Shown piece after piece: positions 5,570 to 13,864 of a DNA stretch of 22,858 nt. The position numbers and the translations under genes were made by a program. The stretch is from a virus. The DNA lies in the IMG/VR virus record IMGVR_UViG_3300031825_000368, positions 1 through 22,858 of that record; one strand, 5' to 3'. The notes below the pieces were generated by a model that ran no database searches, had not been told where the DNA came from, and worked only from the letters and a program-made list of their open reading frames with translations. The first letter of the stretch is position 1; the number at the start of each line of letters is the position of its first letter.

Positions 5570-6034
5570 ATGACCAGCTTCAACGACGACCCCGCGAAGA
5601 TCGCCCGCGACGAGGCGGACCTTGCCGAACGCAAGCGGCGCCTCGGCCTGGAGAAGACCGACGGCCCCGAGGTGATCGAGATCGACGAGTCCGGCGAGGT
5701 GAAGGCGGAGACCGCCGTCGCCACCGTCGACGAGCCGGAGCCGTGGCCGCACGAGATCCTGACCGACTTCTACGGAGAGGACTGGGAGGTCCGCAAGCCG
5801 AGCGAGCAGGCGCTCGCCGGATTCGCGCTGGCCTCGGGCAAGTACGTTCCGCAGAAGCTCCAGAACGACCTCGTCGGGCTGTTCATCAAGAACCACATGT
5901 CCGAGGAGTCGCACGAGCGGATGTACGAGCGGCTGATGAACCCGGACGACCCGGACTTCACCCCCGCCACGCTCGGCGAGATGATGAAGGAGATCGCCAC
6001 GTTGGGTCGCTCCACGGCTAGTGTCGAGTCGTGA
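5570..6034 (+). CDS. Tail assembly chaperone, first copy (154 aa)
   Basis: The acidic, helical protein precedes the tape measure gene, where the lambda gpG-type chaperone sits. Residues about 60-145 align by eye with the second chaperone at 18044: RKPxxxAL, then NDLVGLFIKNHM, ESHERMYERLM, LGEMMKEIATLG versus NDMVTLFVQDHL, ESWERLLVHML, LGEVMKRIATLG. Such proteins coat the tape measure during tail assembly. Unlike most systems, there is no frameshifted T-domain: the -1 frame is closed by a TAG at 6019-6021, just before the gene ends, and the next short gene does not look like a T domain. ATG 5570 has AAGGA about ten bases upstream. It overlaps the next gene by GTGA. Confidence 0.78.
   Translation: MTSFNDDPAKIARDEADLAERKRRLGLEKTDGPEVIEIDESGEVKAETAVATVDEPEPWPHEILTDFYGEDWEVRKPSEQALAGFALASGKYVPQKLQNDLVGLFIKNHMSEESHERMYERLMNPDDPDFTPATLGEMMKEIATLGRSTASVES
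6019..6024 (+). promoter_or_regulatory. -10 element for a leaderless start (69-aa gene)
   Basis: TAGTGT is followed by six bases and GTG at 6031. The start also overlaps the chaperone stop (GTGA), so translation could come by coupling or from a leaderless transcript. Confidence 0.35.
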
Positions 6035-6240
6035 GCGCAGACGAAGACATGCTGGCCCAGGCAGTCCGGGACATCGTCTCGGACGCTTCGGCGTCACTGG
6101 CCGGCGCGGTATCGGCCGGAGCCCGGCTCGGCGCGATGCTCGCCGGCGTGCACCGCGGTCTCGTGCAGGGCGGCGCCTCCGCGCACGTGGCCCTGGAGGT
6201 CACGAAGTCCGTGGCAGAGGCGGCATTCCGCAAGCCCTGA
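6031..6240 (+). CDS. Small helical protein between chaperone and tape measure (69 aa)
   Basis: The product is almost entirely Ala-rich amphipathic helix (DMLAQAVRDIVSDASASLAG, then HVALEVTKSVAEAAF) with no clear membrane segment. Its place suggests a role in tape measure folding or tail assembly, but it does not resemble the frameshift T domains of known chaperones. It lies in the -1 frame relative to the upstream chaperone and overlaps it by four bases. Only a short window (6022-6034) is free of stops in both frames and it contains no slippery heptamer, so independent translation from GTG is preferred over frameshifting. Confidence 0.6.
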   Translation: MSADEDMLAQAVRDIVSDASASLAGAVSAGARLGAMLAGVHRGLVQGGASAHVALEVTKSVAEAAFRKP

Positions 6241-6258
6241 GCCTGCACCACTGCTCTC

Positions 6259-6264
6259 TAGCCT
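6259..6264 (+). promoter_or_regulatory. -10 element for a leaderless start (tape measure)
   Basis: TAGCCT, six bases, then GTG at 6271. No ribosome site precedes the GTG, which supports leaderless translation. Confidence 0.45.
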
Positions 6265-6270
6265 GACGGG

Positions 6271-9200
6271 GTGACCACCCCCAGCGGCTCCATCGGAATC
6301 GGCGTTTCGATCGACGCCGACGACCTGACGTCCGAGATCACTCGGGCCGTGCAGTCGGCGATGTCCGACGTGCTGCGCTCAGTGCGCACCGGGATGGGGC
6401 AGGTCGAGGGCGCGCTCGGCGGTATCGACACCTCCGGCTTCGCTGACATCGCCCAGGCGGCGCGGGAAGCTGCCGAGCAGGCCGACTGGGCGGCGCGTGA
6501 CACCGCCTCGTCGGTGGACCGCACCGGGCAGCAGATCGACCGCAGCGCGCAGCAGGCGGCGCGGTCAGTCAACACGTCCCTGTCCCGGATCGACGCCTCG
6601 TCGCTGTCGCGGATCGCCTCCGGCGCCGACGACGCGATGGACCACCTGCGCCAGCTCGACCGGTGGCAGCTCCAGGCGCTCACCGCCGAGGTCAACCGCG
6701 CCGGACAGAACATCGGTCAGGAGATCGGAGCCGGAGCCTCGCACGCCGAGCGCACCCTGGGCCAGCTCGACTCCGCCTCGCTGGAGAACCTGCTCCGCTC
6801 GATCAACGACGTCACCCGTGAGATGAACGGCGCCACCGACGAGACAGAGCAGCTGTCGAGCCGGTTCGAGGGGCTGGGCTCCCGCGGCGACGGCTTGGTG
6901 AAGAACCTGGCCGGGGTCGCTGCCGGGGTGGCCGGGGTCGGGGCGGCGATGGACACCGTCGGCGCCGCGATCGAGCAGGCCGACCTCAACAACAAGCTCG
7001 CCGCGCAGCTCAACCTGGATCCCGCCGAGTCTGAGAAGGCGGGCCGGATCGCCGGGACGCTGTACGCCGGCGCGTACGGCGAGTCGATGGAGCAGGTGAA
7101 CGACGCCGTCGGCGCGGTGGTCTCGTCGCTGGGCAACCTGACCGACACCTCCGAGGGTGAAATCCAGTCCCTCACAACTAAGGCGCTGGACCTGTCGGCG
7201 GCGTTCGGGGTGGACGTCGCGCAGTCCGCGCAGACGGCGAACAACCTGATCCGCAACGGGCTGGCGAAGGACGGCGCCGAGGCGTTCGACCTGATCACCG
7301 CCTCGATGCAGACCGTTCCGGCGCAGATGCGCGACGAGATCTTCCCGGTGATGGACGAGTACTCGACGTACTTCCAGTCGATCGGGTTGTCCGGCACCGA
7401 GGCGATGGGCCTGATCACCAACGCCGCGCAGGGCGGCGCGATCGGGATGGACAAGGCCGGGGACGCAATCAAGGAATTCGGGATCCGCGCCACCGACATC
7501 GGCGACAAGGGCGCGGTCGAGGCGATGGAGTCGATGGGACTCAACGCGACCGACATGGCGAACGCCCTGCTTGCGGGCGGCGACACTGCTCGGGACGCGT
7601 TCCAGCAGATCGTCACCGGACTGCAGGGCATCACCGACCCGGCCGAGCAGGCGTCGGCGGCGGTGGCCCTGTTCGGCACCCCGCTTGAAGACCTCGACAA
7701 GGCGAAGATCCCTGGATTCCTGGCGGGGCTGTCCAACGCCGACTCTGCGCTGGGCGATGTCACCGGGCGTGCGGAGGCGATGGGTGAGACGCTCAACTCC
7801 GGCCCGGGTGTGGCGCTGGAGACGTTCAAGCGCACCCTCCAGCAGAGCCTCGTCGACGGGCTCGGCTCTACGGTGCAGTACTTCCAGGAGAATGAGGGCG
7901 TCGCGAAGGCGCTCGCCGTGGCGCTCGGGGCGCTGGCGACAGCCTACGTGGGGATGAGGGTGGCCTCTGCTGCCTCGGCGGTGGCCCTGGGCGTCCACAC
8001 CGCCGCGACCGGCGGCAACACCGCCGCGCTGGCGGCGAACCGGCTGGCGATGGGCGCTGCTGCGGTCGCCTCCGGGGTGATGCGGGTCGGGCAGCTCGCG
8101 GGGGCGGCGGCGACCGGGGTCGCCACCGCCGCGCAGTGGGCGTTCAACGCCGCCCTGTCGGCCAACCCGATCACCCTCATCGTCATCGCGATCGCCGGGC
8201 TGGTCGCGGGCCTGGTCGCGTTCTTCACCAAGACCGAACTCGGGCGCGAGCTGTGGTCCTCGTTCGTCGAGTTCCTGGCCTCGTCGTGGGAGACGGTCAA
8301 GGGAGCCTTCCAGGCGGCGTGGGAGTTCATCTCTCCGATCCTGTCGGGCATCTGGGACTTCGTCTCGAACGTCCTGGTCGGCGCGTTCAACACGCTGGTC
8401 TCCGTGGTCACCACCGTGTTCGACGCGATCGGCGCGGTGATCAGTTACGTGTGGAACTCGGTGGTCATGCCGGTGTTCAACGTCTGGCAGACGGTGATCA
8501 TGGGGATCATCGTGCCGATCCTGATGTTCCTGTGGAACTCGGTCGTGGTGCCGGTATTCCAAGGCATCGGCAACATCATCAAGACCGTGTGGGACACCGT
8601 CATCTCGGTGGTGTTCACCGCGATCAAGGTCGGGATCGACGCGCTCGGTGCTGCCGCGAACTGGCTGTGGAACAACGTCTTCGTCCCGGTGTGGAACGGT
8701 ATCGGCGCGGCGATCTCGTTCGTGTGGGAGACGATCATTCTGCCGGTGTTCGACGCGATCAAGGCCGGCATGGACGGGGTCGGGGCGGCGGCGTCCTGGC
8801 TGTGGAACAACGTCATCACTCCGGTGTGGAACGGTATCGGGGACACGATCCGCTGGGTGATCGACAACGTGATCACCCCGGCGTGGGAGGGCATGAAGTC
8901 CGGTCTCCAGGCGGTCGGGGACTTCTTCTCCACGGTGGTCACCGGCATCGGCAACGTGTGGAACGGGCTGCGCAACCTGCTCGCCAAGCCGATCAACTTC
9001 CTGATTGGGACGGTCTACAACGAGGGTATCCGCAAGGCGTGGAACAAGATCGGTGAATTCATCCCCGGACTGGTCACCGCCCCGGAGCTGCCCACCATCC
9101 CCGAGTACCGCACCGGCGGCGCGCTGCGTGGGCCGGGCACCGGGACGTCCGACGACATCCTCATGTGGGGCTCGAACGGCGAACACATGGTCACCGCAGC

Positions 9201-12075
9201 CGAGGTACTGGCTGCAGGCGGGCACGGGGTGCTCTACGCGATCCGCGACATGATCGCCCGCGGCATCCCGTTCTCCTGGGACAACGGGCGGGTCATCTCC
9301 ACTATCGGCGAGGGCAACCTCTCGCGGTACGGCACGGCAGTGCAACGCAAGGGCCTGGGCAACGTCGAGCCGGAGGGGTTGTTCAACCCGCTCCTCGCCC
9401 CGAAGTACAAGGACGGCGGCGCGATCGAGCTCGAGCCGTGGATGCTCCAGCTCGCCAAGGGACACCGGTTCGCGCAGGCGCAGCACGGCAAGCCGTACCA
9501 GTGGGCCGGCCCGACCGGTCCGGGCAGCTCGTTCGACTGCTCTGGGTTCATGGGCTCGATCGCCGCGGAGATCCTGGGCGGCGACCCGTGGCGCCGGTAC
9601 TGGGCCACCGCCTCGTTCGCCGGATACCCGACGGTCGGCCCGCAGGGCTTCACCAAGGGACTCGGCGCAGGATTCACCATCGGCGTGACCGACGACCCGG
9701 GCGGTCCGGGCGGCGGGCACACCGCCGGGGTGCTCGGCGAGGTGCCGGGCATGTTCGGGGTGGCCCGGGTCGAGTCGGGCGGAGCGATCGGCGACGTGCA
9801 CTACGGTGCCGGTCCCGATGTCCGGTCGTTCGCCGGGGTGTACACGTTGCCCATCGGCGCCAACGGGTTCTTCCAGCCCGGTGAGGGCCTGTCGGTCGGC
9901 CCGACCCCGGAGGAGCAGCGGTCGTTCCTCGGCGAGAAGGTGCACGACGTCCTCACCGCGATCACCGACCCGATCAAGGGCGCGATCGTCGGCGCGGTCG
10001 GCTCGCCGCCGCCGCACTGGCGCTCGGTCCCGCCGAAGTACCTCGATGCCGGGGCGGACGCTGTCGCCGACGGCACCGACGCGGTGATCGACGGGCTCGG
10101 CGACATGCTGTCGTCGGCGTGGACGGCGGCGAAGGGGCTCGGCTCCTCGCTGCTCGACACCCTCAACCCGTTCGACTCCGGCGGTCTGGCGTTCGGCAAG
10201 GGGTTCCTGCCGAAGAACGTCATCGCCCCGGAAAGGGTGCTCTCCCCGGAGCAGACGAAACTGTTCGAGATTCTGGTGACCTCGCTCCAGGCGCTCGCCA
10301 ATGGCGACTACGACGGCGGGCTGAGCCGCGTCGGCATCCAGGAGGACCACCCGGTCGTCGACGCCGCGCTGACCATGCAGGAAATTGCAGCGTCGGTCGA
10401 CGCGCTGGTCAACCGCGGCGACTACGACGGCACGATGTCGCGGTTCGGGGTGCAGGAGGACCACCCACTGATCGACGCGGTGTTGACCATGCGTGAGGTC
10501 GCCACGTCGGTCGATGCCCTGGTCGCCAAAGGTGACTACGACGGCACCCTGTCCCGATTCGGGATCCAGGAGGACGACCCGGTCGTCGACGCGGTGCTCA
10601 CCATGCGTGACACCGCGCTCGCCGTGCAGGACGTCGCCGGGTCGGTGGGCACGCTGGTAGAGAAGGGCGACTACGACGGCACCTTGTCGAGCTACGGCAT
10701 CCAGGAAGACCACCCGGTCATCGACGCGATCCTCGACGTCCGCGACGCGGTGGTCGAGGCACTGGGCAGCAGCGCGTCCAAGGTGGCCGGGGACATCGTC
10801 GCGGCCATGGCCCCGACCCCGAGGGACCTCGCGGAGAAGATCGACCCGGACACTCTGCGGTTCATGCAGGACACGCAGGCTCAGCTCACCGAGCAAGGCG
10901 AGATCATCTCGGAGACCGCGGAACTGGCGAAGCGCAACGAGTCCTCCACCGCCCTCGTCGTCGCCGAGCAGTACCGGCAGATCGAGAAGCAACTCGTCGA
11001 GGTCACCAACCGCCTCACCGGCGGAGTGCTCGGCCCGGTCGTGCAGTCCGCGATGCAATCCGCGCTCGGGCTGGTAGAGAAAGCGCTGGAGGCATCCACC
11101 GGGGACATCACCGCCGCGCAGGACAAGACCACCGAGGCCGTGAAGGACATCGACGTCTCGGGCGGGTCCACCGACCCAGCGCCGCCGTTCGGGGCGCCCG
11201 GCTCGGCGTTCGACTTCGCCACCGAGCTGTCCAACGCCGTCGTGTCGGTCACCGACACCGCCAGCCAGGCGATTCTCCAGGTCGGCATGGACATCGCCAA
11301 GGCGGCGCTGCAGCAGCAGAAGTCGACCGTGGACAACAGCCGCGGCGTGCTCGGCGACGAGAACAACTCCGGCGGGTTCCTGGTCGACACCATCGTGCGG
11401 CTGACCGGGGTGGAGATCCAGATCCGCGACACGATCTACGCCGTCGCCGACGAGATCAAGAAGTTCCGCGGCGAGCAGTTCCAGACGTTCGACGAGACCG
11501 GCGCGCTGCTCTCGGACACCGCCTCGCTGCTGGAGCGTTCGGCATCGAGCACCGACCTGGTCATCGCCGAACAGAACCGGATCAACCGGGAGCTGATCAA
11601 GGCGGTGCTGCGGTATCTGATGCTCAACGTCGTCCTGCCGATCCTCATGGCGCTGATGACCGCGATGATCACCGTCGCGGTCACAGCGATCGGCGCGGCA
11701 ATCGGCGCCGCGATCGGCGGTCCGATCGGCCTAGCCCTCGGCGCCGCACTCGGCGGCATCATTGGCCTGGCCCTGTCCGCTGCCGCCGCCGCGGTGATCG
11801 GCGGCATCGGGCTCGGCGCCGGGGCGGCGATCGACAGCTTCGACCAGGGCGGCATCGCCAACGGCATCGGTGTCCTGCCGAAGAACACGGTCCAGCCCGA
11901 GCGGGTGCTCTCGCCCAGGCAGACGGCCAGCTTCGAGCGGCTGGTCGACCTGCTCGACGGGTCGGGCCTGTCCGGCGGCGGCAGCCGCACTGTCCAGATC
12001 GGTTCGATGACCGTGCAGGGCACGCAGGCGGCGGAGAAGACCTCCGACAAGCTGCTGTCACTGCTCAACAGCTGA
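6271..12075 (+). CDS. Tape measure protein with NlpC/P60-like domain (1934 aa)
   Basis: This is the largest gene of the window and lies directly after the chaperone genes. Residues 1-230 are coiled-coil-rich. Residues about 230-450 match the PhageMin_Tail region (ALDLSAAFGVDVAQSAQ, AQGGAIGMDKAGDAIKEFG). Residues 540-670 hold Ala-rich hydrophobic helices, and 725-875 a Trp-rich repeat. An NlpC/P60-like domain spans about 1060-1200, with SSFDCSGF (Cys1090) and GGGHTAG (His1150) as probable catalytic pair; it may open peptidoglycan during DNA entry. Four GDYDG repeats follow (1345-1500). Another hydrophobic Gly/Ala stretch (about 1785-1855) precedes the C-terminus. The motif GG..LPKN..PERVLSP occurs at about 1304 and again at about 1860. 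By the usual rule of about 0.15 nm per residue the tail would be near 290 nm, less if the enzyme domain is globular. GTG 6271 is the start. Confidence 0.93.
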   Translation: MTTPSGSIGIGVSIDADDLTSEITRAVQSAMSDVLRSVRTGMGQVEGALGGIDTSGFADIAQAAREAAEQADWAARDTASSVDRTGQQIDRSAQQAARSVNTSLSRIDASSLSRIASGADDAMDHLRQLDRWQLQALTAEVNRAGQNIGQEIGAGASHAERTLGQLDSASLENLLRSINDVTREMNGATDETEQLSSRFEGLGSRGDGLVKNLAGVAAGVAGVGAAMDTVGAAIEQADLNNKLAAQLNLDPAESEKAGRIAGTLYAGAYGESMEQVNDAVGAVVSSLGNLTDTSEGEIQSLTTKALDLSAAFGVDVAQSAQTANNLIRNGLAKDGAEAFDLITASMQTVPAQMRDEIFPVMDEYSTYFQSIGLSGTEAMGLITNAAQGGAIGMDKAGDAIKEFGIRATDIGDKGAVEAMESMGLNATDMANALLAGGDTARDAFQQIVTGLQGITDPAEQASAAVALFGTPLEDLDKAKIPGFLAGLSNADSALGDVTGRAEAMGETLNSGPGVALETFKRTLQQSLVDGLGSTVQYFQENEGVAKALAVALGALATAYVGMRVASAASAVALGVHTAATGGNTAALAANRLAMGAAAVASGVMRVGQLAGAAATGVATAAQWAFNAALSANPITLIVIAIAGLVAGLVAFFTKTELGRELWSSFVEFLASSWETVKGAFQAAWEFISPILSGIWDFVSNVLVGAFNTLVSVVTTVFDAIGAVISYVWNSVVMPVFNVWQTVIMGIIVPILMFLWNSVVVPVFQGIGNIIKTVWDTVISVVFTAIKVGIDALGAAANWLWNNVFVPVWNGIGAAISFVWETIILPVFDAIKAGMDGVGAAASWLWNNVITPVWNGIGDTIRWVIDNVITPAWEGMKSGLQAVGDFFSTVVTGIGNVWNGLRNLLAKPINFLIGTVYNEGIRKAWNKIGEFIPGLVTAPELPTIPEYRTGGALRGPGTGTSDDILMWGSNGEHMVTAAEVLAAGGHGVLYAIRDMIARGIPFSWDNGRVISTIGEGNLSRYGTAVQRKGLGNVEPEGLFNPLLAPKYKDGGAIELEPWMLQLAKGHRFAQAQHGKPYQWAGPTGPGSSFDCSGFMGSIAAEILGGDPWRRYWATASFAGYPTVGPQGFTKGLGAGFTIGVTDDPGGPGGGHTAGVLGEVPGMFGVARVESGGAIGDVHYGAGPDVRSFAGVYTLPIGANGFFQPGEGLSVGPTPEEQRSFLGEKVHDVLTAITDPIKGAIVGAVGSPPPHWRSVPPKYLDAGADAVADGTDAVIDGLGDMLSSAWTAAKGLGSSLLDTLNPFDSGGLAFGKGFLPKNVIAPERVLSPEQTKLFEILVTSLQALANGDYDGGLSRVGIQEDHPVVDAALTMQEIAASVDALVNRGDYDGTMSRFGVQEDHPLIDAVLTMREVATSVDALVAKGDYDGTLSRFGIQEDDPVVDAVLTMRDTALAVQDVAGSVGTLVEKGDYDGTLSSYGIQEDHPVIDAILDVRDAVVEALGSSASKVAGDIVAAMAPTPRDLAEKIDPDTLRFMQDTQAQLTEQGEIISETAELAKRNESSTALVVAEQYRQIEKQLVEVTNRLTGGVLGPVVQSAMQSALGLVEKALEASTGDITAAQDKTTEAVKDIDVSGGSTDPAPPFGAPGSAFDFATELSNAVVSVTDTASQAILQVGMDIAKAALQQQKSTVDNSRGVLGDENNSGGFLVDTIVRLTGVEIQIRDTIYAVADEIKKFRGEQFQTFDETGALLSDTASLLERSASSTDLVIAEQNRINRELIKAVLRYLMLNVVLPILMALMTAMITVAVTAIGAAIGAAIGGPIGLALGAALGGIIGLALSAAAAAVIGGIGLGAGAAIDSFDQGGIANGIGVLPKNTVQPERVLSPRQTASFERLVDLLDGSGLSGGGSRTVQIGSMTVQGTQAAEKTSDKLLSLLNS
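8441..8890 (+). repeat. Trp-rich tandem repeat inside the tape measure gene
   Basis: About seven copies of a unit of roughly 22-26 codons recur with the consensus W-[ND]-[SN]-V-[IVF]-x-P-[VA]-[FW], for example WNSVVMPVF, WNSVVVPVF, WNNVFVPVW, WNNVITPVW and DNVITPAW. Periodic Trp/Phe at a fixed spacing is typical of tape measure proteins packed in a helical tube. Confidence 0.75.
10303..10740 (+). repeat. Four tandem GDYDG repeats inside the tape measure gene
   Basis: Units begin at 10303, 10417, 10531 and 10666 (protein residues 1345, 1383, 1421, 1466). The first two steps are exactly 38 codons, the third 45. The consensus is GDYDGxxSRxGIQEDHPVVDAxLTM, followed by a helix (SVDALV). The DNA sequences have diverged between units, so the duplication is not recent. 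Confidence 0.85.
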
Positions 12076-12085
12076 GGAGTGTGGG

Positions 12086-13345
12086 ATGCCGTTCCGAGGA
12101 TGGATGGAGCTCAACGGCGAGGAGTTCACCAACTCCTCGCGGTTGCTCGCCCACCTGCGCCCTCCCGCGCCGGCGAATGACGAGGCGATCGCACCGCCGA
12201 TGTCGTGTGCGTGCGACGTGACGATCCCGTACGACGACACCTGGCCGGAGCTGGAGGCCACGCTCAACAACGGGCCGTACACCCTCGACACCGCCCCGTG
12301 GTACGACGCGTCCCGCCCTGAGTCGGCGGAGTTCGCCGGGGTGTGGGTGATGGACGTGCAGGGCCTGGACACGGTTCCGGTGCAGCGTGACATCTCCGAG
12401 GCGGTGTGTGCGGGTGGGGTGGCGAGCTGGGCGCGGGACCGGTCCCGGCAGCTGACCTTCTCCGCCCTGATCGTGGCCTGTTCCAACGCGGGGGCGCGGT
12501 ACGGGCTCAACTGGCTGAGTTGTGTGCTGCGCCAGTCCAACGTGCGCGGCGGGGTGGACCTGAAGTTCTACCGGGCTCATCCGTCGGGCACGTCGGCTCC
12601 TCCTGCCAGCCAGCTGCGCACCACCTACGGCACGGTGCTCACCACGTCCCCGAAGGTCGTGGAGATCGCCGGGAGGGGCGGCGGCACCCGGCATCGGCAG
12701 GGCTCGATCTTCCGCGTCGAGTGGGAGATGGTGTGCACCAACCCGTACCTGTACGGCGAGTCGGTCACCGCTGCGGTGGGCTGGGACTCGATCGTCGAGG
12801 AGTCGATCGAGTGGGCGCACGCCCCGGACTGCGAGGACACCGCCAGCTGCGACCTGCCGACGATCTACAACGCCGAGTGCGCCCCGCCGGTCATCGAGCT
12901 GGAGGCGGCGCAGATCCCGGTGTGCGGCGGCTGCCTGCCGCTGTGCTCGATCGAGCGACGCACCTGGCAGCTGTCGGGGGTGCTGCCCTCTGTATGTGAG
13001 GAGACCACCGTCTCGGTGCGGGTGCAGAACACCGGGGAGGACCCGCTCACGGTGAACTTCTTCTGGCGTCCGTGCGGCTCGACTGAGCAGTGCGACAAGA
13101 CCGCAGCGATGTCGGTGTCTGGGCTGCCCGGCGGGATGACCGTGGTCGCCGACTCCATCACCGGACGCCCGTACATCGACAACAACGGGGTGCGCCAGCG
13201 GCAGGTCGGGATCGTCACCACCCCGACCGGTGCACCCTGGCGCCCGATAATGCTGGACACGCTGATGTGTTGGGAGTTGGTCGCCGAATCCGCTCCTGGT
13301 GCGCAGTACACGGTGATCCTGGAGCTGAGGGAGCGAGACTCGTGA
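12086..13345 (+). CDS. Minor tail protein, distal-tail type (419 aa)
   Basis: It directly follows the tape measure gene, the usual place of the distal tail protein that begins the baseplate. GAGGAG (12074-12079) lies six bases before the ATG. The N-terminal half has beta segments (GWMELNGEEF, GVWVMDVQGL) like distal-tail proteins; the C-terminal half is beta-rich (TTVSVRVQNTGEDPLTVNFFW) and may be a carbohydrate- or wall-facing domain. More than a dozen cysteines, including SCACD and VCGGCLPLC, are unusual for a cytoplasmically assembled tail protein. It overlaps the next small gene by GTGA. Confidence 0.7.
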   Translation: MPFRGWMELNGEEFTNSSRLLAHLRPPAPANDEAIAPPMSCACDVTIPYDDTWPELEATLNNGPYTLDTAPWYDASRPESAEFAGVWVMDVQGLDTVPVQRDISEAVCAGGVASWARDRSRQLTFSALIVACSNAGARYGLNWLSCVLRQSNVRGGVDLKFYRAHPSGTSAPPASQLRTTYGTVLTTSPKVVEIAGRGGGTRHRQGSIFRVEWEMVCTNPYLYGESVTAAVGWDSIVEESIEWAHAPDCEDTASCDLPTIYNAECAPPVIELEAAQIPVCGGCLPLCSIERRTWQLSGVLPSVCEETTVSVRVQNTGEDPLTVNFFWRPCGSTEQCDKTAAMSVSGLPGGMTVVADSITGRPYIDNNGVRQRQVGIVTTPTGAPWRPIMLDTLMCWELVAESAPGAQYTVILELRERDS

Positions 13346-13449
13346 ACGTGCAGGTAGGGCTGGAGGCGATCGCCGAGGCCGAGGTCTCCAGCGACCCGGA
13401 GCTGTGGGCGCAGACCATGCAAACCCAGAACGAGGAGGAGCAGCCGTGA
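13342..13449 (+). CDS. Micro-protein between tail genes (35 aa)
   Basis: A 36-codon frame starts at a GTG that overlaps the stop of the upstream gene (GTGA) and ends with a TGA overlapping the GTG of the next gene (GTGA). The peptide (NVQVGLEAIAEAEVSSDPEL, then WAQTMQTQNEEEQP) is acidic and helical. Four-base overlaps at both ends, with the coding frame preserved, make chance unlikely. The function is unknown; it could be a small tail assembly factor or could simply couple translation of its neighbours. Confidence 0.6.
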   Translation: MNVQVGLEAIAEAEVSSDPELWAQTMQTQNEEEQP

Positions 13450-13832
13450 CCGTCGGAGTGAGCACCGTCAACGTCGCGAACGAAGTACTGGACTGGCTGC
13501 GCGGCGTGGCCCCCGCCACGATCGCCGGGATGTACGTCAAGCTGCATACCGGGGACCCTGGCGCCGCCGGGGCGTCGAATGCCTCGGTGGTGACTACCCG
13601 TCGGCAGGCCACGATGAATGCCGCGGCCGGCGGGTCGATGACCCTGGCGTCGATGTCCGGGTCGTGGGCGATGACCGGTACCGAGACGATCACCCACATC
13701 TCGGTGCACGACGCCTCGACCGGCGGCAATTTCTTGTTCTCCGGGGCGCTGAGCACGCCGCGCTCGGTGGTCAACGGGGACACGCTAACGATGACCTCGC
13801 TGGTCGTAGGCAATACCCCGCTCGCCGCCTGA
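13446..13832 (+). CDS. Tail fibre-like structural protein (128 aa)
   Basis: The protein follows a common phage pattern: a short N-terminal helix (ANEVLDWLRG), YVKLHTGDPGAAGASN, an Arg in TTRR, then a beta-sandwich with THISVHDASTGGNFLFSGAL and a C-terminal GDTLTMTSL. Proteins of this kind are annotated as tail fibre or minor tail proteins and probably decorate the tail tip. GTG 13446 overlaps the stop of the 35-aa gene. Confidence 0.65.
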   Translation: MTVGVSTVNVANEVLDWLRGVAPATIAGMYVKLHTGDPGAAGASNASVVTTRRQATMNAAAGGSMTLASMSGSWAMTGTETITHISVHDASTGGNFLFSGALSTPRSVVNGDTLTMTSLVVGNTPLAA

Positions 13833-13864
13833 TCTCGACGACCGCAGAAGGGAGCAGGTGACTC

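Noticed and set aside
6022-6240. Frameshift fusion of the first chaperone with the 69-aa gene
   Set aside because: The -1 frame is closed at 6019-6021, the remaining overlap has no slippery run, and the 69-aa protein does not look like a T domain.
6565-11058. Minus-strand open frame of 1497 codons opposite the tape measure gene
   Set aside because: It is a GC-rich codon shadow: composition is Arg/Asp/His/Val heavy with no fold or ribosome site, while the plus strand has clear tape measure motifs.
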